17,399 bases of DNA from Lachnospiraceae bacterium (GTDB lineage Bacteria; Bacillota; Clostridia; Lachnospirales; Lachnospiraceae): NCBI GenBank assembly GCA_017613225.1, contig JAGAEH010000145.1:1-17399 (forward strand). The letters are read 5' to 3'. Numbering within the stretch: the first letter of the stretch is position 1; every line of letters begins with the position of its first letter. Below are positions 14,207 to 17,399 of the stretch, piece after piece. Made by a program: the position numbers and the translations under genes. Below the pieces are notes generated by a model. It had not been told where the DNA came from, did no database searches, and saw only the letters and a list, made by a program, of their open reading frames with translations.

Positions 14207-14235
14207 CTTGTTCGTACGGCTTAATTATTACGAAC
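14207..14235. promoter_or_regulatory. HipB operator candidate O2 (imperfect)
   Basis: ttcgtacggcttaa shares the cgtacggct right half of O3 but has a degenerate left half. It also forms its own inverted repeat, gttcgta (14210-14216) with tacgaac (14229-14235). It sits at the predicted start of transcription. Confidence 0.5.
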
Positions 14236-14237
14236 TT

Positions 14238-14267
14238 ATTATATTCTTAGCCGTACGGCTAAGTCAA
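14238..14267 (-). promoter_or_regulatory. hipBA promoter
   Basis: Reading leftwards, TTGACT (14262-14267), an 18-base spacer and a perfect TATAAT (14238-14243). The spacer is almost entirely the palindrome O3. The predicted start is near 14231, giving a leader of about 105 bases that contains O1 and part of O2. Confidence 0.8.
14246..14263. promoter_or_regulatory. HipB operator candidate O3 within the promoter spacer
   Basis: A perfect 18-bp palindrome, cttagccgtacggctaag, lying between and partly over the hipBA -35 and -10 boxes. A protein bound here would block RNA polymerase. Confidence 0.75.
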
Positions 14268-14302
14268 GTAAAAGTTTTCTCCGGCCGTCAAAAAACTCCC
14301 GA

Positions 14303-14333
14303 AAACAAATAGAGCGGAGAAAACGCTCCGCTC
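14303..14333 (-). terminator. Probable terminator of the small membrane-protein gene
   Basis: Reading leftwards, gagcggag and ctccgctc form an 8-bp stem (14312-14333) with a 6-base loop, followed by tatttgtttt. It lies about 30 bases past the stop of the gene at 14366-14848. The T-tract is interrupted. Confidence 0.65.
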
Positions 14334-14365
14334 CCTTGGCTCTGCATCTATGTCAATATTGTCCG

Positions 14366-14848
14366 TCAATCCGCCTTTTTGAAGGTCATGACGTACCCTT
14401 CGGAATCCGTGATGGTCAGATATCTGCTGTCGATCGTTCCGGTGATCGGGTCGGAGATCCCCTCCTCGTCGGTCATGGTAATGGCATGGCCGTCCAGCTC
14501 GTATTTCCCCTCATAGTGGATCATCAGGTCGAAATTCGGGTCGAAGGAGAAAGTGCCGTCCGCCTTCAGCTGGATCTCGATCAGCGGCTGGCCGGGCTCC
14601 ACCATTTCCGTGGCCTCTGCCAGTTCATCCGCCGACATGACGGCGCCGCTGGGATCCTTCATCGATGTGAGTTCGTATCTGCCCACCGGATCCACTTCGT
14701 CGCTTTCAAAGACGCCTGTCCTGATCAGGATGAGGATCGTGGCGATCACCAGAACGGCCGCGCACAGAAAGATGGACCAGAACTTGACGCGCTTCGCCGT
14801 CATTTCGTTTTTCTTGTTGTTCTTTTTCGGTTTCAGTTTGGATGACAT
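14366..14848 (-). CDS. Hypothetical single-pass membrane protein with a lipocalin-like beta-rich domain
   Basis: A 160-residue protein without a firm family. The first 21 residues are basic (PKKNNKKNEMTAKR), followed by one membrane helix (about 22-43). The remaining 115 residues, outside the cell, alternate short strands: VGRYELTSM (55-63), IEIQLKADGTFSFDP, HYEGKYELDGHAITMTD and YLTITDSEGYVMTFKK. The pattern 'G-x-Y-x-L ... G-x-Y-x-x-x-G-x-x-I-x-M ... I-x-G-T' is that of lipocalin-like small domains found in many Clostridia secreted proteins, but this is inference. The ATG has AGGAG at 5 bases and its own promoter. It forms its own transcription unit between hipB and hydF. Function is unknown. 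Confidence 0.75.
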   Translation of the reverse strand: MSSKLKPKKNNKKNEMTAKRVKFWSIFLCAAVLVIATILILIRTGVFESDEVDPVGRYELTSMKDPSGAVMSADELAEATEMVEPGQPLIEIQLKADGTFSFDPNFDLMIHYEGKYELDGHAITMTDEEGISDPITGTIDSRYLTITDSEGYVMTFKKAD

Positions 14849-14878
14849 GCCGGCTCCTGTGTAAAAAAGTTCTTGTCT

Positions 14879-14906
14879 ATTGTAAATGACTGGATGAAAA
14901 ATGCAA
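14879..14906 (-). promoter_or_regulatory. Promoter of the small membrane-protein gene
   Basis: Reading leftwards, TTGCAT (14901-14906), a 16-base spacer and TACAAT (14879-14884). It gives a leader of about 24 bases. Confidence 0.6.
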
Positions 14907-14956
14907 CCTTTTCCTGAGCGGTTCCGCGGGATTCCCTGCGGCCGGGCATCGCGATT

Positions 14957-16159
14957 CTAGCCGATCAGCGCCTTCAGGTCCGGGAAGATCTCCAGCGCCC
15001 GGGGCAGGATGCCCTGCAGGTAGGCCAGCAGGATCCCGTAATTGGTGATGGGGACGCCCTGGTCCTCCGCGCACTTGACGCGGTAAAGCACCTCCCGTTC
15101 GCTGAGCATGCAGCCGCCGCAGTGGATCACCATCCTGTAGGGGGACAGATCCTCCGGATACTCCGTGCCGGAGCATGTGGCAAAGTTCACCTCAAAGCCC
15201 AGGTGCCTGGAGAGGCCCCGGGGGATCTTCACCGTGCCGATGTCCTCGCACTGGCGGTGATGGGTGCAGCCCTCCACGATCAGCACCGTATCCTTCGGGG
15301 TGATGGTCTCTACTGCCGCCACGCCCCGGACCGCGGAATCCAGCAGTCCCTTGTAGCGGGCCAGCAGGATAGAGAAAGAAGTCAGGAGCACGTCCTTCGG
15401 TGTGCCCGCGTCCGCCGCCTTGAAGGCCTGGCTGTCGGTGATCACCAGCCGGGGGCGGTCCTTCAGCGCATCGATGGCCGCCGGCAGCTCCTCCGTCTGG
15501 ACGCAGAGCGCCAGAGCATGTTCGTCCAGAATGTCCCGGAGCATCTGCACCTGGGGCAGGATCAGCCGGCCCTTGGGCGCGGCCACGTCCTGGGGCATCA
15601 CCAGCACCAGCATGTCCCGCGGATCGATCAGGTCGCCCACCAGGCGTTTTTTCACCGCGGGCTCCTTCAGTTTTGCCGCCATCATCATCCGCAGTTCCGG
15701 AATGTTGGTCCCCTTCAGGGCCGAGACGTAGATGCTGTTCTCCTCCGCCTCCGGCACTGTCTTCAGCAGGTCCGCCTTATTGTAAGCCACCACGTATTCG
15801 ATCTTCTTTTCCCGGAACAGGGTCAGAAGCTCCTCCTCCTGAGGCAGCAGTCCCGCTTCCGCGTCCGCCACCAGCACGGCGATGTCCGTCTTGTTCAGCA
15901 CCTGTCTGGTCCTGCGCACCCGCAGTTCCCCCAGGCTGCCCTCGTCGTCGATGCCGGGGGTGTCGATGATCACCACCGGCCCCAGGGGCAGGATCTCCAT
16001 GCTCTTGGTGACCGGGTCCGTAGTGGTGCCTTTGGTCTCGGAGACGATGGACAGCTGCTGTCCCGTCACCGCGTTGACCAGGCTGGACTTGCCCACGTTC
16101 CGGCGGCCGAAAAAGCCGATGTGGATGCGCTCGCTGCTGGGAATGTCGTTCAGGCTCAT
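14957..16159 (-). CDS. hydF: [FeFe]-hydrogenase H-cluster maturation GTPase HydF
   Basis: A 400-residue protein, normal HydF length. HydF is the scaffold that carries the 2Fe precursor made with HydE and HydG and delivers it to the hydrogenase. The N-terminal GTPase domain has GRRNVGKSS (18-26), GTTTD (44-48), DTPG (66-69) and NKAD (127-130). A dimerisation domain follows. The C-terminal iron-sulfur domain has the diagnostic C298-x-H300 and H346-C347-x2-C350, within GCTHHRQCEDIGTVKIPRG and MVIHCGGCML. The ATG has AGAGGAG at 6 bases. hydE, hydG and hydrogenase genes are not in the window, so the maturation genes are scattered or lie outside. It points to an anaerobe producing or using H2. A 7-bp stem with one bulge (14924-14941) lies just past the stop, without a T-tract. 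Confidence 0.96.
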   Translation of the reverse strand: MSLNDIPSSERIHIGFFGRRNVGKSSLVNAVTGQQLSIVSETKGTTTDPVTKSMEILPLGPVVIIDTPGIDDEGSLGELRVRRTRQVLNKTDIAVLVADAEAGLLPQEEELLTLFREKKIEYVVAYNKADLLKTVPEAEENSIYVSALKGTNIPELRMMMAAKLKEPAVKKRLVGDLIDPRDMLVLVMPQDVAAPKGRLILPQVQMLRDILDEHALALCVQTEELPAAIDALKDRPRLVITDSQAFKAADAGTPKDVLLTSFSILLARYKGLLDSAVRGVAAVETITPKDTVLIVEGCTHHRQCEDIGTVKIPRGLSRHLGFEVNFATCSGTEYPEDLSPYRMVIHCGGCMLSEREVLYRVKCAEDQGVPITNYGILLAYLQGILPRALEIFPDLKALIG

Positions 16160-16174
16160 GATGTTCTCCTCTGT

Positions 16175-16200
16175 AAAAGGCCCGGTACCGCAGGCCTTTT
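16175..16200 (-). promoter_or_regulatory. Terminator-like hairpin in the hydF leader
   Basis: Reading leftwards, aaaaggcc and ggcctttt form an 8-bp stem around a loop that itself contains the palindrome cggtaccg, ending in TTTT. It lies 15 bases before the hydF start, just upstream of the ribosome site. It could be a bidirectional terminator or an attenuator. Confidence 0.5.
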
Positions 16201-16280
16201 GTCACCTATGTACTCTACAATAGATTCCCCTGGTTGTCCAGCGCGCGCGATTTTAAGTTTTTCTTTTGACGGATCGATGC

Positions 16281-16286
16281 TATAAT
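16281..16286 (+). promoter_or_regulatory. -10 box of the D-amino-acid transaminase gene
   Basis: A perfect TATAAT, 37 bases before the ATG. A TTGAC at 16266-16270 is only about 10 bases upstream, too close to be its -35 box, and the position 17 bases upstream is a T-run only. Confidence 0.5.
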
Positions 16287-16323
16287 AAGAAAGCCGCCAT
16301 GAGCGGAAACGGAGAGAAATGCC

Positions 16324-17163
16324 ATGAAGAATTTAGGATACTACAACGGAAGATACGGCCTGCTGGAAGAAATGATGATCCCCATGGACGACCGGGTCTG
16401 CTGGTTCGGCGACGGCGTCTACGACGCGGGCCCCTGCCACAATTATCACATGTTCGCGCTGGATGAGCACATCGACCGCTTTTTCCGCAGCGCGGAGGCC
16501 CTGGACATCGAGATCCCGGTCACGAAGGAAGAACTGGCAGCCCTGCTGAAAGAGCTGGTGCAAAAGCTGGATACCGGCGACCTTTTCGTCTATTTCCAGG
16601 TGACCCGCGGCACCGCCATCCGGGACCATGTATATGAAAAGACCCCCGGCAACCTGTGGGTGATGTTAAAGCCCGGCGAATTCAACGACTGCCTGGAGCC
16701 GCTGAAACTGATCACCACGAAGGACACCCGCTTCCTCCATTGCAACATAAAGACGCTGAACCTGATCCCGTCGGTGATGGCTGCCCAGAAGGCCAGGCAG
16801 GCGGGCTGCGACGAAGCCGTCTTCTACCGTCCCGGCGGCCGCATCACGGAGTGCGCCCACAGCAACGTCCACATCCTGAAGGACGGCGTGCTGCGCACCG
16901 CTCCCGCGGACAACCTGATCCTCCCCGGCATCGCCAGAGCGCATCTGCTGCGGGCCTGCCAGGCGCTGGGAATCCCGGTGGCCGAAGAGCCCTATTACCT
17001 GCCGGATCTGTTCGGAGCGGACGAAGTGATCGTCTCCAGCTCCAGCCACCCCTGCGCCAGGGCCTGCGAGATCGACGGCAAGCCTGTGGGGGGCAAAGAT
17101 CCCGGCCGGTGGGAGCAGCTGCGGAGCTATTTGCAGGAGGAGTTCTACCGGGAAACCGAATAA
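16324..17163 (+). CDS. dat: D-amino-acid transaminase (class IV, PLP-dependent)
   Basis: A 279-residue fold-type IV aminotransferase. These enzymes make D-amino acids such as D-glutamate from 2-oxoacids with D-alanine as donor, often for peptidoglycan. The PLP lysine is K143 in CNIKTLNLIP and the cofactor-binding glutamate E176 in RITECAHSNV. The substrate signature of D-amino-acid transaminase is present: Y33 in FGDGVYD, and R100 and H102 in VTRGTAIRDHVY, matching the carboxylate-trap residues Tyr31, Arg98 and His100 of the Bacillus enzyme. This makes it more likely than a branched-chain aminotransferase. GGAG lies 9 bases before the ATG. It is divergent from hydF and convergent with whiA; a large inverted repeat begins at the base after its stop codon. 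Confidence 0.88.
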   Translation: MKNLGYYNGRYGLLEEMMIPMDDRVCWFGDGVYDAGPCHNYHMFALDEHIDRFFRSAEALDIEIPVTKEELAALLKELVQKLDTGDLFVYFQVTRGTAIRDHVYEKTPGNLWVMLKPGEFNDCLEPLKLITTKDTRFLHCNIKTLNLIPSVMAAQKARQAGCDEAVFYRPGGRITECAHSNVHILKDGVLRTAPADNLILPGIARAHLLRACQALGIPVAEEPYYLPDLFGADEVIVSSSSHPCARACEIDGKPVGGKDPGRWEQLRSYLQEEFYRETE

Positions 17164-17229
17164 ACGTGAAATGGGGACGGTTCTCTTTTCACCTTTTCAG
17201 GTGAAAAGAGAACCGTCCCCATTTCACGT
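17164..17229. repeat. REP-like perfect inverted repeat B (31-bp arms, 4-base loop)
   Basis: Arms 17164-17194 and 17199-17229 are exact reverse complements around tttc. Each arm has the core GGGACGGTTCT flanked by gtgaaa and its complement tttcac. The element fills the space between two convergent genes, starting right after the dat stop and ending 9 bases before the whiA stop. It shares its core but not its flanking word with the element at 5640-5703. Confidence 0.9.
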
Positions 17230-17238
17230 CCTGTCCGT

Positions 17239-17399
17239 CTATTCCAGTTCCAGCTGCTTCACGATCATCTCGATCCGATGAAACCGGTGATAGGCCCCGC
17301 TCTTGCCCACGGGCTCCTTCAGCATGGCCCCCAGGTCCTTTAACGGCACGTCGATGTTGTCCTTCCGCAGCATGGCCAGCTCGTAGAGCTCCGGCGGCA
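17239..17399 (-). CDS. whiA: WhiA, C-terminal part (runs off the window)
   Basis: The last 52 codons of a gene entering from the right edge, ending at a TAG (17239-17241). The peptide PPELYELAMLRKDNIDVPLK continues DLGAMLKEPVGKSGAYHRFH and RIEMIVKQLE. This is the C-terminal helix-turn-helix of WhiA, where 'LaeLRlenPdaSLkELgemL-ppvsKSgvnHRl' is typical. WhiA combines a LAGLIDADG-like domain with this HTH and affects cell division and chromosome segregation in Bacillota and sporulation in Streptomyces. Its usual neighbours rapZ and yvcK would lie beyond the window. Confidence 0.85.
   Translation of the reverse strand, partial: PPELYELAMLRKDNIDVPLKDLGAMLKEPVGKSGAYHRFHRIEMIVKQLELE

Noticed and set aside
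16241..16249. Alternating gcgcgcgcg tract as a Z-DNA or regulatory site
   Set aside because: Only nine bases long and expected by chance in a GC-rich genome.

Overview
The window looks like a piece of chromosome from a GC-rich anaerobic Clostridia member (Bacillota). The evidence is hydF ([FeFe]-hydrogenase maturation), whiA, an ECF-type S component, D-amino-acid transaminase, strong AGGAGG-type ribosome sites, consensus TTGACA/TATAAT promoters, and a TetM-like GTPase fused to a YacP/Rae1-type NYN domain. The genus cannot be named from sequence alone. No rRNA, tRNA, CRISPR array or complete insertion sequence was seen.

Layout, left to right. Positions 1-72 hold the start of a GIY-YIG nuclease gene (minus). 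A palindromic repeat separates it from a two-gene minus-strand transporter operon, MFS then MATE (147-2703), both apparently starting at TTG. A cluster of related repeats (2777-2950) follows and runs into the stop codon of a large translational GTPase-NYN fusion (2939-5560). The promoter of that fusion sits so close to its ATG that the mRNA should be leaderless. A perfect 28-bp inverted repeat (5640-5703) comes next. Two ECF sigma factor/membrane-partner pairs, one on each strand (5712-7597 and 8856-10252), flank a D-2-hydroxyacid dehydrogenase (7712-8677).

Positions 10253-10576 hold a terminator and a mosaic of interleaved inverted repeats. A minus-strand PAP2 phosphatase and ECF S-component pair (10577-11815) is divergent from a membrane-anchored cyclophilin (11963-12640). 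The cyclophilin's 3' end overlaps that of a HipA kinase. HipA and its HipB antitoxin (12621-14125) are driven from a promoter whose -35/-10 spacer is an 18-bp palindrome, with two related sites downstream. A small membrane protein (14366-14848), hydF (14957-16159), divergent D-amino-acid transaminase (16324-17163), a second large inverted repeat (17164-17229) and the 3' end of whiA (17239-17399, minus) complete the window.

The genes do not form one pathway. The most unusual items are (1) the leaderless GTPase-NYN fusion, which suggests a ribosome-targeted RNA-cleaving factor rather than a tetracycline-resistance protein; (2) two REP-like hairpins that keep a constant GGGACGGTYCT core while their flanking words differ but co-vary within each element; (3) a repeat family with constant ends and exchangeable middles, next to a GIY-YIG nuclease; and (4) the HipBA operator array.
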